Under the pieces are notes generated by a model. It did no database searches, was not told the DNA's origin, and was given only the letters and a program-made list of their open reading frames with translations. A stretch of 64,000 bases of DNA from Myxococcus qinghaiensis (lineage in GTDB: Bacteria > Myxococcota > Myxococcia > Myxococcales > Myxococcaceae). Shown here one piece after another: positions 1 through 8,891 of this stretch (position 1 is the first letter of the stretch; the number at the start of each line of letters is the position of its first letter). The position numbers and the translations under genes are program-made. The stretch covers positions 207,523 through 271,522 of the forward strand of contig NZ_JAKCFA010000017.1 of assembly GCF_024198215.1 (NCBI RefSeq), written 5' to 3'.

Positions 1-3000
1 CAGCGGCCCCTGCGAATACAGCCCCATCGTCGCGTACAGCGCGGCCACCGCGACGCTGAACCCCGCCGGAATCGCCCGAGCGGTGAACAGGGCCGCGAAC
101 GCCGCGCCGAACAGGAACATGCCCTCCTGGGAGCTGCGCGCCTGCTCCACGGCGACCAGCGGGAAGACCCACGTCACCAAGGCGGCGGTGATGGTGCTCG
201 CGCTGCGTCCCCAGCGCGCCGCGCAGAGTGAGGCGCCCAGGCCCCAGAGGATGAACAACCCCAGGGACATCCCCGGCGTCATCATCCCGTTCCAGGGCGC
301 GTAGAAGTTCGAGATGTCGGGCAGCAGCGCGAAGGCGGCGAGGACCACCGCCAGGGGCCGGACGCCACGCAGCGTGCGCGACGCCACGGCGACGGCCGCC
401 GAGGAGAGGAGCACTACCAAGCCCAGTCCGCTCACCTGACCGATGGCGCCCGCCACGAAACCGAACAGCGCGTAGAAGACGGCCACCGTGCTCAGCTGCC
501 GCAGCAGCCTTCCGCGCTCGGCGAGCACCGCCAGGGCCAGCGCCACGAAGACCAGCGAGAACGCCATCGCGGTGGAGGACACCTGGACCGCGAACTTCGG
601 AACGAGGGCCGCCACCAGCAAGGCGGCATAGGCCAGGGCGTACTCGTTCCGGAGCGTCCACGCGACGAGGAGCATGCTCACTGAGCACAGCACCGCGCCC
701 GTCATGCCCAGGAAACCGAAGTCGCTGAAGAGGCCCAGGCAGAAGCCCGCGGTGGCCATCAAGCCCACGATGGGCGAAAGCAACGCGCGCGTCCGTGCCG
801 TGCACACCGTGCAGACACCCGCGAGTGCGAGCGCCAGCAGACCGGACACGACAGAGGTGGCCGGATTCGAGAGCACGCTGAGGCCCAACACCGGCACCAG
901 CAGCGACAGCAGCGCCCCGACGACCGTCAGGTAGAAGCGCTCCACCAGCAGACCGGTGGCCAGACACACGATGGACAGTCCGAGCGCGCTCCAGAAGGCC
1001 GGGCGCATGTCGGGCCCCGCCATGCCGTAGAAGCAGAAGACGACGCTCGCCACGGCGGTGGAGCGGAACAGCACCTCCGCGAAGGCGATGTCCCGCGCAT
1101 TGCCCGTGCGCTCACCGCGCCACAGGCGCGACACCGCGAGCACGACGCCCGCGAGCACGAACGGGAGCGCCGTCAGGGCGCCATACTGCACGGGCAGCTT
1201 GTCCGCGACGGGATAGCCCAGGGAGGCCTTGAACGCCTCGAGCAGGCGCTTCAGGGGCCCCGGAACGAGCTGCCCGCTGGTGGCATAGGCGAAGTAGGAC
1301 GCCGCATAGGCGGGGTACACCCACGGGAGGCGACCGATGGCTCCGCGCGCCAGGGACACCAGCGTCCAGGTGAGGATGGCGGCGGTGATGAAGAAGGTGG
1401 GCGGCGGCGCGCCGATGGCGGCCACCAGACACATCACCTGAAGCGAGGCCACACCCAGGGCGAGCGGGTCCGCCGCGCGCTCGGGAGGCAGCGAGCGGAA
1501 GCGCTGCGCGGCGGCGAGGACGAACGCGATGAAGGGAGCGTAGACGCTCACAGCCGGCGGGGTCCCGGCCGCGGCGAGCGCCACGTGGAGGCGAACGGCG
1601 TAGATGACGAGCAGGTAGAGCGACGCGCCCAGGGCGAAGGTGAGCGCGGTGCCCTCGCGCGGCTTCGGCACGGGCCGGGTGGACAGGAGGAAGAAGAGGA
1701 CGCAGGGCAGGATGTTCAGCCACAGCGCGGCGCTCCCGAGCTTCGCGGCCAGCGGCGCCAGCCCCATCATCAGCGTGCTCGCGATGAGGGCCACCTGGAC
1801 GAAGGGACGGGAAGGCGCGTCGTACGCATCCGCTGGCTTGCGCACGAGGAAGGCCGCGCCCACGGACCAGCCGAGCAGCAGCGGGATGAGCGTCATCGTG
1901 TTGACGCCCCCGAGATTCAGCGCCTCTCCGAACTCCAAGGGCCCCAGCGCGATGCCGACGAGCGGCGCGGACGCGGAGCCGATGAGTCCCAGCATGCGCC
2001 CGGCGCCGCGCAGCTCCTCTTTGCGAGCGAGGTACGCGCCCAGGAGGGAGAAGCCGGCGGAGGAGACCGTCGTCATGAGGAAGACGATGAGCGAGCGGTG
2101 CACGGAGGAGATTCCCGCCCAGCTCTCGAAGACCAGATAGACGGTGCTGGAGAGGATGAGGAAGGCACCGATGAACCACGGAATGCGCTCGTAGAGGAAC
2201 GGCTTCCACACCGTGCTCCACGTGGAGACTTCCTCGACGAGTCGCGCCGTCGCGTTCCGGGGCGGAGGTGCCTCGAACGAAGGCTGCGCGGGATTCTCCG
2301 GCAACGGATGCGCATCCGCTCCGGACTCGGGCCGCGCCGGAGGCCGGACCCGGTTCTGGGCACCCTGACGGGCCTGCTGAGACTCCGCGCTCTTCCGCGA
2401 GTCGGAGGCCGGACCACGAGCACCCGACGCGGCACCACCTTGTGAGGACCGGGCCGCCTCCACGGAGGCCGCCAGCAGTCGTGCCGCTTCCTCGCCCTTG
2501 ACCACCGAGGCGCCCGAGGCCGCACGCGCCGCGCTCGCTGCCGCGGCGGCTTCCCGAGCCGCGGCCTCCCGAGAAACCACCAACCCCTTCAGCCCCCCGC
2601 CCTGCGGTGAGGCGACGGAGGACTCCACGGCATCCGAAGCCGCGCGAGTCGTCGCATCCGCACGCGCCAGCTCTTCATCCGAGAGCACCGAGGCCGAGAG
2701 GTGCGCCGCATCCGCCCGAGTTACGTTCTCACCCGAGGCCAGATAGCCCGCGGCATCCGCCTGAGCCACGTCCTCACCCGAGGCGGAGAAGCCCGTCGCC
2801 TCAGCCCGAGCCACATCCGCACCCGAAGCCAGGTAGCCAGCAGCACTCGCCCTGGCCACGTCTGCATCTGAATCAGAGAAGCCCGCCGCACCGACCCGAG
2901 CCTCGTCCGCACCCGAAGCCGAGAAGCCCGTCGCACCCGCGTGCACCGCATCCACACCCGAAGCGCCTGAAACTGAGTGATGCCCCACGCCCGCGCGTTC

Positions 3001-3483
3001 CACCGAGGCGCCCGAAGCCGAGAAACCCAGCGCAGTCGCCCGCGCCGCGTCCGCGCCCGAAGCCGCGATGCTCGCCACACTCGCCCGGGCCACGTCCTCA
3101 TCCGAAACGCTGACGCCCGTCCGCGCCACATCCGAAGCCGCGTGGCGCATCGCTCCTGCCCGAGCGGCCGCCTCGGCCGAGCCCGCCATCTCCGGCGAAG
3201 CCATCGCGGCACTCAACGCCTCCGTCCCCGCGACAGGCGCGGGCGACTCAGCGAGCACGGACAGGAGGATTCGAGACTGACGCTCGTAGCGCTCCGAGAG
3301 GAAGCGTCGGACGTTGGGGGGAACCTCCGAGGTATCCCAGCGGGTCAGCTCGGACAGGAGGAAGTGGACGTGAGCAAGCTCCGCTTCCAACTCGGAACGG
3401 GGGCGCGAGGTCATCGCCGTGCCGCACAAGGCGCACTGGCTGAAATGACCCAGGCGCTCCTGTCGGCAGTCAGGGCAGTACAT
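1..3483 (-). CDS. Large polytopic membrane protein with N-terminal zinc ribbon (C-terminus beyond left edge)
   Basis: An open frame runs on the minus strand from ATG at 3483 to the window edge, giving 1161 codons without a stop; the C-terminus is missing. The first 21 residues hold a zinc ribbon (C-P-D-C, 11 residues, C-A-L-C). Residues about 130-280 are Ala/Ser/Gly/Asp-rich and built of 15-residue repeats. After a Pro-rich linker, a W-K-P-F-L-Y-E-R-I-P-W stretch near residue 410 opens a long series of hydrophobic helices that continues to the edge, probably more than 20 membrane spans. The layout resembles large DUF2157/DUF2339-type bacterial membrane proteins, but I cannot name a family with confidence and no function can be given. 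It is divergent from the GNAT gene at 3688. The left edge truncates it, not a mutation. Confidence 0.85.
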   Translation of the reverse strand, partial: MYCPDCRQERLGHFSQCALCGTAMTSRPRSELEAELAHVHFLLSELTRWDTSEVPPNVRRFLSERYERQSRILLSVLAESPAPVAGTEALSAAMASPEMAGSAEAAARAGAMRHAASDVARTGVSVSDEDVARASVASIAASGADAARATALGFSASGASVERAGVGHHSVSGASGVDAVHAGATGFSASGADEARVGAAGFSDSDADVARASAAGYLASGADVARAEATGFSASGEDVAQADAAGYLASGENVTRADAAHLSASVLSDEELARADATTRAASDAVESSVASPQGGGLKGLVVSREAAAREAAAAASAARAASGASVVKGEEAARLLAASVEAARSSQGGAASGARGPASDSRKSAESQQARQGAQNRVRPPARPESGADAHPLPENPAQPSFEAPPPRNATARLVEEVSTWSTVWKPFLYERIPWFIGAFLILSSTVYLVFESWAGISSVHRSLIVFLMTTVSSAGFSLLGAYLARKEELRGAGRMLGLIGSASAPLVGIALGPLEFGEALNLGGVNTMTLIPLLLGWSVGAAFLVRKPADAYDAPSRPFVQVALIASTLMMGLAPLAAKLGSAALWLNILPCVLFFLLSTRPVPKPREGTALTFALGASLYLLVIYAVRLHVALAAAGTPPAVSVYAPFIAFVLAAAQRFRSLPPERAADPLALGVASLQVMCLVAAIGAPPPTFFITAAILTWTLVSLARGAIGRLPWVYPAYAASYFAYATSGQLVPGPLKRLLEAFKASLGYPVADKLPVQYGALTALPFVLAGVVLAVSRLWRGERTGNARDIAFAEVLFRSTAVASVVFCFYGMAGPDMRPAFWSALGLSIVCLATGLLVERFYLTVVGALLSLLVPVLGLSVLSNPATSVVSGLLALALAGVCTVCTARTRALLSPIVGLMATAGFCLGLFSDFGFLGMTGAVLCSVSMLLVAWTLRNEYALAYAALLVAALVPKFAVQVSSTAMAFSLVFVALALAVLAERGRLLRQLSTVAVFYALFGFVAGAIGQVSGLGLVVLLSSAAVAVASRTLRGVRPLAVVLAAFALLPDISNFYAPWNGMMTPGMSLGLFILWGLGASLCAARWGRSASTITAALVTWVFPLVAVEQARSSQEGMFLFGAAFAALFTARAIPAGFSVAVAALYATMGLYSQGPL
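2690..3075 (-). repeat. 45-bp tandem coding repeats (15-residue units)
   Basis: About nine degenerate 45-bp units lie inside the large membrane-protein gene. The encoded consensus is A-S-G-A-D-V-A-R-A-x-A-x-G-F/Y-S/L, with variants such as A-S-G-E-D-V-A-Q-A-D-A-A-G-Y-L. One unit has a three-residue insertion. A 15-residue period with regularly placed Ala and Val fits an Ala-coil or pentadecad coiled-coil spacer; that structural reading is inference. Confidence 0.8.
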
Positions 3484-3687
3484 GGGGTTCCCCCTCTACA
3501 ACGGACATGCCACGCAGAATGCCCGGGTTCTCCGACGAGAGGAAACCGGGTCAGCGACGTCGGGTGCGTCGGTCGTGTGCCACCTGTGCAGCCGGGTGCA
3601 CAACAGGTGCGTGCACCCCGACGCACCCGTCAGGCCCCTGGGTCCCGCTGGCCCTCGGCCCCCCTTCCATGAAAACGTCATCCCCGC

Positions 3688-4194
3688 ATGAGCACGGACG
3701 AACTGCGACTGCGCCCCATCCAGACTGAAGACGACCCTCACGTCGCCGCCATCATCCGCGCGGTGATGCCGGAGTTCGGCGCGGATGGCCCTGGCTTCGC
3801 GCTGCATGACGCCGAGGTCGACACCATGACCGCCGCCTACGCGCGCCCTCGCCACGCCTATTTCGTGGTGGAGCGCGCGGGCAAGGTGCTGGGAGGCGGA
3901 GGCATCGCGCCACTGCAAGGCGGCGACCCCAGCGTGTGCGAGCTGCGCAAGATGTACTTCCTGCCCGAGGTCCGAGGACTGGGAGCAGGCGAACGCATGG
4001 TGCGCCGCTGCCTCGACTTCGCCCGGGAGGCGGGCTTCCAGCGCTGCTACCTGGAGACCTTCGCTTCGATGACCCAGGCCCAGAAGCTCTACCGACGCCT
4101 GGGCTTCGAAAAGCTCTGCGCCCCCATGGGAAGCACCGGGCACTTCGGCTGCGACCACTGGTACGCGCTGGACCTCACGAAGCCGAGCGCCTGA
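3688..4194 (+). CDS. GNAT family N-acetyltransferase
   Basis: A 168-residue protein with the GNAT fold: an N-terminal strand L-R-L-R-P-I-Q, a central strand Y-F-V-V-E, then L-R-K-M-Y-F-L-P-E-V-R-G-L-G-A-G-E, which matches the acetyl-CoA pyrophosphate-binding R/Q-x-x-G-x-G/A motif near residues 100-106. The late Y-R-R-L-G-F motif is also typical. GNAT enzymes move an acetyl group from acetyl-CoA to an amine; the substrate cannot be read here. The length is normal for a single-domain GNAT. No clear Shine-Dalgarno precedes the ATG. It is followed by the endonuclease III gene on the same strand, 92 bp on, with no obvious functional link. Confidence 0.85.
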   Translation: MSTDELRLRPIQTEDDPHVAAIIRAVMPEFGADGPGFALHDAEVDTMTAAYARPRHAYFVVERAGKVLGGGGIAPLQGGDPSVCELRKMYFLPEVRGLGAGERMVRRCLDFAREAGFQRCYLETFASMTQAQKLYRRLGFEKLCAPMGSTGHFGCDHWYALDLTKPSA

Positions 4195-4286
4195 CGCGTC
4201 CCCCGCCCCACCACCGGGCAGGAAGCACCGACAAGCCCTCGCGGCATCTGGCCCTCACCTTCCCTCGAACCCCAGGGAGGCGAGGG

Positions 4287-5057
4287 ATGTCGACGGCACC
4301 TCGAAGAAATCGCAGGGCCCCGTCCAGCACGAGCTCGCGGACCGCACGCGAGAAGCCCCCCCAGGGCGTCGTCACCGAGCCCGAGCCGCGTCCAGACAAA
4401 ATCCCGTTCGACATCGACGATGTGCTGGCGCGCGTGCGCGAGTCGGTGCGCGACTTCGCGGACGCGGCGATGTTCGCGCTCTCCGCACGAGGCCACGACA
4501 GCCTCTTCGAGCAGCTCGTCGCCTGCATCCTCTCCATCCGAACCTTGGACGAAGTGAGCCTGCCCGCGGCGCTCGCATTGCTTGAGCGCGCCTCCACGCC
4601 GGAAGCACTCGCGCGCATGAGCCCCGGCGACATCGACGCGCTCATCCGCCCCGTCACCTTCCACGAGGCCAAGGCGCACCAGCTCCACGCCATCGCCGTG
4701 CGGACCCGGGACGAATTCGGAGGCACCCTGCCCTGCGACGCCCAGGTGCTCCAGTCCTTCAAGGGCGTGGGCCCCAAGTGCGCGCACCTGGCGCTCGGCA
4801 TCGCGTGCGGCCACGAGGCCATCAGCGTGGACATCCACGTGCACCGCGTGACGAACCGCTGGGGCTACGTGAAGGCCCGCTCCCCCGAGGCGACGATGGC
4901 GGCCCTGGAGACGCAGCTCCCGCGCAGGTACTGGGTGGAGCTCAATCGCCTGCTGGTGCCCTTCGGCAAGCACGTGTGCACGGGCTCGCGGCCCAAGTGC
5001 TCCACGTGCCCCGTGCTCGACTCCTGCCGTCAGGTCGGCGTGACGAACCCACGCTGA
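4287..5057 (+). CDS. nth: Endonuclease III (HhH-GPD DNA glycosylase/AP lyase)
   Basis: A 256-residue base-excision-repair glycosylase. The helix-hairpin-helix F-K-G-V-G-P-K-C-A carries the catalytic lysine at residue 164, and S-V-D-I-H-V-H-R-V carries the catalytic aspartate at 182. Cysteines 231, 238, 241 and 247 give the C-x6-C-x2-C-x5-C ligand set of the [4Fe-4S] loop. The family removes oxidised pyrimidines and nicks the abasic site. The ATG at 4287 follows a GGGAGGCGAGGG purine run; the frame stays open upstream, but that part overlaps the GNAT gene. The first 40 residues form a basic, low-complexity extension. The helix before the catalytic core reads S-I-R-T-L-D-E-V where the Escherichia coli enzyme has S-A-Q-A-T-D, so substrate preference may differ. 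It ends 3 bp from the convergent phospholipase-D gene. Confidence 0.92.
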   Translation: MSTAPRRNRRAPSSTSSRTAREKPPQGVVTEPEPRPDKIPFDIDDVLARVRESVRDFADAAMFALSARGHDSLFEQLVACILSIRTLDEVSLPAALALLERASTPEALARMSPGDIDALIRPVTFHEAKAHQLHAIAVRTRDEFGGTLPCDAQVLQSFKGVGPKCAHLALGIACGHEAISVDIHVHRVTNRWGYVKARSPEATMAALETQLPRRYWVELNRLLVPFGKHVCTGSRPKCSTCPVLDSCRQVGVTNPR

Positions 5058-5070
5058 CCGTCAGCGGTCA
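5055..5070. terminator. Inverted repeat across convergent stop codons
   Basis: TGACCG and CGGTCA are separated by TCAG. The left arm contains the nth stop codon (5055-5057) and the loop contains the stop of the opposing gene (5061-5063 on the plus strand). It is a short hairpin usable in both directions with no T-tract, so a weak terminator at best. Confidence 0.4.
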
Positions 5071-6341
5071 TGGCCCACCAGCTGCGTGGCCCTGCGCGCC
5101 AGCCGTCGCCACGGGTTGGTGCGGCCGCCGTTCTCCAGGGAGATTTCCTTGGAGACACGCAGGTCCTTGGCCCAGCAGCGCTCCATCTTCCGCACGAACT
5201 CCGGGTCGTTGATGACGAGCGAGCCCTCGCCCAGCTTGTTGAGCGACAGCGAGTCCAGGTTGGTGGAGCCCACCACCGCGAGCCAGTCATCCACAAGCAT
5301 CGTCTTCGCGTGCATCATCGACGGCTGGTACTCGTAGATGCGCACGCCCGCGTCCAGGAGGCGCTCGTACGTGGAGCGCTGCGAGGCGCGGATGACCTTC
5401 ACGTCGTGGATGGGCCCGGGCCCCAGGACGCGAATCTCCACGCCCTGCCGGCACTTCTCCTCCAGCTGCTCCAGAATCTCGTTGGGCGGAGAGAAGTACG
5501 CGTTGGCAATCCACAGTCGCTCGCGCGCGGCGGCGATGACCATGCGCACCATGCGCTCCGCGTCGGTGATGCCCAGCTTGCCCGAGCTCTCCACGAAGCA
5601 CGCCTCGGCGTCGCCCACGAGCATGGGCTCCGGGAAGGTGCTCGGCGGCAGCAGCCCTCCGCCCGCCTCCTGCCAGTACCGCGAGAAGGTGAGCTGCATC
5701 TCGCGCGCGGAGGGACCTTCGACGCGGACGCTCGTGTCGCGCCACTCCTCGGGGGCCTGGCCGTTGCCCTCCCAGACCCTCCAGAAGCCGAAGCCGCCCG
5801 TGTAGGCGATGCGCCCGTCGACGACGACCAGCTTCTGGTGCGTGCGCCCCAACAGCCGCCCCATCACCTTGCCCGCGAGCAGCCGGTAGTAGTGCACCTC
5901 CACGCCGGCCTCGCAGAGGACCTTCTCCACCTTCTGGTCGAAGTCCTTGTCGCCGCGGAGCTCCTCGCTGCCCACCGGGTCCACCACCACGCGGCACGCC
6001 ACACCCGCTCGGGCGCGCTCCACCAGCGCCGCGACGATTCGGTCCGACACGTCACACGGTCGCCAGATGTAGACCATGATGTGGACGCTCTCCCGCGCCG
6101 AGCGGATGTCCTCCAACATCCGGTCGAAGACCGCGCCGTTGTCCAGGAGCTCCAGCTTGTGCCCCGGCATCAGCGCGGCGCCCGTGGACTGATAGAGGGA
6201 GAACGAGAAGCCCTGGGGCCCGGGCGGCAACACATAGGGGCCGTGCATCTCGTGCTCGCTGCGCTCCCGCTCGCCGTCGAAGCCGTGGGCTCCGGGCTGG
6301 GGAAGAATCTCGATCTCCGACTGGTCCTGGGACGCGTCCAT
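5061..6341 (-). CDS. Phospholipase D-like / cardiolipin synthase family protein
   Basis: A 426-residue protein with two HxKx4D (HKD) catalytic motifs, H-Q-K-L-V-V-V-D-G and H-A-K-T-M-L-V-D-D, each followed by a G-G/S-x-N-type turn. This is the signature of the phospholipase D superfamily, which includes bacterial cardiolipin synthases that condense phosphatidylglycerol or phosphatidylethanolamine. The typical transmembrane N-terminus of Cls is missing; instead residues 1-45 are hydrophilic, so it is closer to ClsB/YbhO-type soluble enzymes. The start ATG at 6341 is chosen because the frame upstream runs antisense through the acyl-CoA oxidase gene. It is convergent with nth and divergent from the oxidase. 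Confidence 0.85.
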   Translation of the reverse strand: MDASQDQSEIEILPQPGAHGFDGERERSEHEMHGPYVLPPGPQGFSFSLYQSTGAALMPGHKLELLDNGAVFDRMLEDIRSARESVHIMVYIWRPCDVSDRIVAALVERARAGVACRVVVDPVGSEELRGDKDFDQKVEKVLCEAGVEVHYYRLLAGKVMGRLLGRTHQKLVVVDGRIAYTGGFGFWRVWEGNGQAPEEWRDTSVRVEGPSAREMQLTFSRYWQEAGGGLLPPSTFPEPMLVGDAEACFVESSGKLGITDAERMVRMVIAAARERLWIANAYFSPPNEILEQLEEKCRQGVEIRVLGPGPIHDVKVIRASQRSTYERLLDAGVRIYEYQPSMMHAKTMLVDDWLAVVGSTNLDSLSLNKLGEGSLVINDPEFVRKMERCWAKDLRVSKEISLENGGRTNPWRRLARRATQLVGHDR

Positions 6342-6483
6342 GACGTGGCAAGCTAGGAACACTTTCCTGCCCTGGCATGCGGGGCCTGCCCGCCTGCCCG
6401 ACAGCCGAGTGCTCTCTTCCATTGCCGCCCGGCGCCATGCTGGCCACACTGCGCCCGTTCCCTCGCCTGATGGAGTACCGACC

Positions 6484-8823
6484 ATGGTGGAAGAGATTCG
6501 TCCAACCGCGAAGGAGCTGCTGTCGCTGCCGCGCCTCGCGCCCCTGGTGCCCATGCTGTACGTGGCCTGGACGGACGGGGAGCTGACGCACGCGGAGATT
6601 CGGATGCTCGGCACCGCCGCACGCGCCCAGCCCTGGCTGGACCTGCGCTCCACCACCGTGCTCGCGCGCTGGTTGGATCCGCTCCTGCCGCCCACGTCGA
6701 ACGAGCTGGCGGTGGTGCGCGAGCACATCCGCTCCGCCGCCGCGCGCCTGTCGCTCAGCGCCCAGGACAGCCTCGCGGAGCTGGGCGCGAAGCTGGCCGA
6801 GCTGGTCTCCGGCACGAAGGAGCTGCCGCCGTCCGTCCCCGAGCTGGTGCGCGCGCTGGCGTCGGTGGAGGCGGTGCTGGGCGTCTCCAGCCGGGATGCC
6901 GTGCGCGCCCTCGTCCCCTCCGCCGCGCACGAGCCGCGCCGCATCGGCCCCACGGAGCCCACGTCCTTCGCGCCCGAGGCGCTGCGCGCGGTGCTGGACC
7001 GCAAGTACCCGGACGTCCGCGCCAAGGTGCGCGCGTGGCTGGAGGACCCGGCCTTCCGTCAGCAGCCCACGCTGGACACGGCGAAGCAGCGCGAGCAGAC
7101 CTTCACCTGGCTCAAGCAGCTCGCGGACGAGGGCCTGGGCCACATCGCCTTCCCGGAGGGTGACGAGGCCGGCGCGGACCTGGGCGCCTTCATCGCCGCG
7201 TTCGAGACGCTGGCGCTCTTCGACATGAGCCTCGTGGTGAAGGCGGGCGTCCACTTCGGCCTGTTCGGCGCGAGCATCCTCTTCCTCGGCACGGAGCGGC
7301 ACCACCGCGAGTACCTGCCGAAGGTCGCCACGCTGGAGCTGCCCGGCTGCTTCGCGATGAGCGAGCTGGGCCACGGCTCCAACGTGCGCGACGTGGAGAC
7401 GGTGGCGCGCTACGACGCGGAGGCCGGCGACTTCATCGTCCACACGCCGACCGAGTCCGCGCGCAAGGAGTGGATTGGCAACGCCGCGGTCCACGGCCGC
7501 ATCGCCACGGTGTTCGCGCAGTTGGAGGTCGGCGGCAAGGGCCTGGGCGTGCACGCCATCCTCGTCCCGCTGCGCGACGCGCGGGGCCAGCTGATGCCCG
7601 GGGTGCGCATCGAGGACTGCGGCCGGAAGATGGGGCTCAACGGCGTGGACAACGGCCGCATCTGGTTCGACCACGTGCGGGTGCCTCGGGAGAACCTCCT
7701 GGACCGCTTCGGCCAGGTGAGCGCCGAGGGCGAGTACACCAGCTCCATCCCCAGCGACGGCCGGCGCTTCTTCACCATGCTGGGCACGCTGGTGGCGGGC
7801 CGGGTGAGCGTGGCGTGCGCGTCGTTGAGCGGGGCCAAGAGCGGGCTCACCATCGCGGTGCGCTACGGAGATTTGCGCCGGCAGTTCGGCCCTCCGGGCG
7901 CGCCGGAGGTGCGGCTGTTGGACCACCAGACGCACCAACTGCGCCTGCTCCGGCCCCTGGCGAAGACGTACGCGCTCGACTTCGCGCTGGAGTACCTGGT
8001 GGAGCGCTACGTGAAGCGCACCGAGGAGGACTCCATGGAGGTGGAGGCGCTGGCGGCGGGCCTCAAGGCGTATGCCTCGTGGAACGTGACGTCGGTGCTC
8101 CAGGAGGCGCGCGAGGCGTGTGGCGGCCAGGGCTACCTGGAGGCCAACCGGCTGTCGGGGCTGAAGGCGGACACGGACATCTTCACGACGTTCGAGGGCG
8201 ACAACACGGTGCTGATGCAGCTGGTCGCCAAGAGCCTGCTGACGGACTACCGGCAGCGCTTCGAGGACGACCGCGTCTTCGCGGTGCTCAAGCTCATCGC
8301 CGAAAGGGCAACGGCGGTGGCGGACCGCAACCCCATCGCGGCGCGGCGCACTGGCAGCGAGCACCTGCGCGACAGCGAGTACCAGCTCCGGCTCCTGCGC
8401 TACCGCGAGGAGGACCTGCTGGCCTCGGTGGCGAAGCGGCTGCGCAAGCGGATATCCGCGGGCATGGAGGCCTTCGCCGCCTTCAACCAGGTCCAGGCGC
8501 ACCTGGTCGCGGTGGCGCACGCGCACATCGAGCGCGTGGTGCTGGAGCAGTTCCTCCACGGCGTGGCGACGGTGAAGGACGAGGGGCTCAAGGTGGTGCT
8601 GGGCCGGCTGTGCGACCTCTATGGCCTGTCGTGCCTGGAGTCCTCCAGCGGCTGGTTCCAGGAGAACGGACTGATGGAAGGCAACAAGGCCCTGGCCATC
8701 CGCAAGGAGGTCGTGAAGCTCTGCACGGAGCTGCGGCCGGACGCGGTGGCGCTGGTGGATGCCTTTGGCATCCCGGACGCCTGCCTCGCCTCGCCCATCG
8801 GCCTGGGGCACCTGTCGGCGTGA
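6484..8823 (+). CDS. Acyl-CoA oxidase/dehydrogenase with TerB-like N-terminal domain
   Basis: A 779-residue flavoprotein. Residues about 165-600 follow the acyl-CoA oxidase/dehydrogenase plan: C-F-A-M-S-E-L-G-H-G-S-N, the central beta domain with a G-L-N-G-V-D-N-G substrate segment, then R-R-Q-F-G, and E-A-C-G-G-Q-G-Y with T-F-E-G-D-N-T-V-L near the flavin and active-site glutamate. A C-terminal helical domain (600-779) makes it oxidase-like and longer than a dehydrogenase (about 380 aa). It should catalyse the first, alpha-beta dehydrogenation step of fatty-acid beta-oxidation. The first 110 residues contain L-A-P-L-V-P-M-L-Y-V-A-W-T-D-G-E-L-T-H-A-E, a TerB-like acidic helical motif not normally present in this family. 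ATG 6484 is the first codon after the divergent region. Confidence 0.9.
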   Translation: MVEEIRPTAKELLSLPRLAPLVPMLYVAWTDGELTHAEIRMLGTAARAQPWLDLRSTTVLARWLDPLLPPTSNELAVVREHIRSAAARLSLSAQDSLAELGAKLAELVSGTKELPPSVPELVRALASVEAVLGVSSRDAVRALVPSAAHEPRRIGPTEPTSFAPEALRAVLDRKYPDVRAKVRAWLEDPAFRQQPTLDTAKQREQTFTWLKQLADEGLGHIAFPEGDEAGADLGAFIAAFETLALFDMSLVVKAGVHFGLFGASILFLGTERHHREYLPKVATLELPGCFAMSELGHGSNVRDVETVARYDAEAGDFIVHTPTESARKEWIGNAAVHGRIATVFAQLEVGGKGLGVHAILVPLRDARGQLMPGVRIEDCGRKMGLNGVDNGRIWFDHVRVPRENLLDRFGQVSAEGEYTSSIPSDGRRFFTMLGTLVAGRVSVACASLSGAKSGLTIAVRYGDLRRQFGPPGAPEVRLLDHQTHQLRLLRPLAKTYALDFALEYLVERYVKRTEEDSMEVEALAAGLKAYASWNVTSVLQEAREACGGQGYLEANRLSGLKADTDIFTTFEGDNTVLMQLVAKSLLTDYRQRFEDDRVFAVLKLIAERATAVADRNPIAARRTGSEHLRDSEYQLRLLRYREEDLLASVAKRLRKRISAGMEAFAAFNQVQAHLVAVAHAHIERVVLEQFLHGVATVKDEGLKVVLGRLCDLYGLSCLESSSGWFQENGLMEGNKALAIRKEVVKLCTELRPDAVALVDAFGIPDACLASPIGLGHLSA

Positions 8824-8859
8824 CGTGAGGTGAACACTCGCGGGCCCTGGGGGGCTGAC

Positions 8860-8891
8860 GGCCTGGGCAAGGCTGCGCAGCTTCCCAGGCC
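8860..8891 (+). promoter_or_regulatory. Long hairpin abutting a start codon
   Basis: GGCCTGGG (8860-8867) pairs perfectly with CCCAGGCC (8884-8891), and the interior can extend pairing with AAG/CTT and CTG/CAG. The 3' arm ends on the base before ATG 8892 and contains the only AGG that could serve as a ribosome-binding site. It lies 36 bp after the oxidase stop, so it may be that gene's terminator, a translation-blocking structure for the next gene, or both. There is no T-tract. Confidence 0.55.

Noticed and set aside
3540..3640. Repeated GTGCAC and ACGCACC-like strings upstream of the GNAT gene
   Set aside because: The strings are short and imperfect in a GC-rich region; no convincing operator or hairpin.
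5061..7025. N-terminal extension of the phospholipase-D-like protein to 654 residues
   Set aside because: The extra 228 residues are antisense to the acyl-CoA oxidase gene and low in quality; the ATG at 6341 gives a normal protein.
6052..8811. A 919-codon minus-strand open frame
   Set aside because: Antisense shadow of the acyl-CoA oxidase; composition is typical of antisense frames and no motif is seen.
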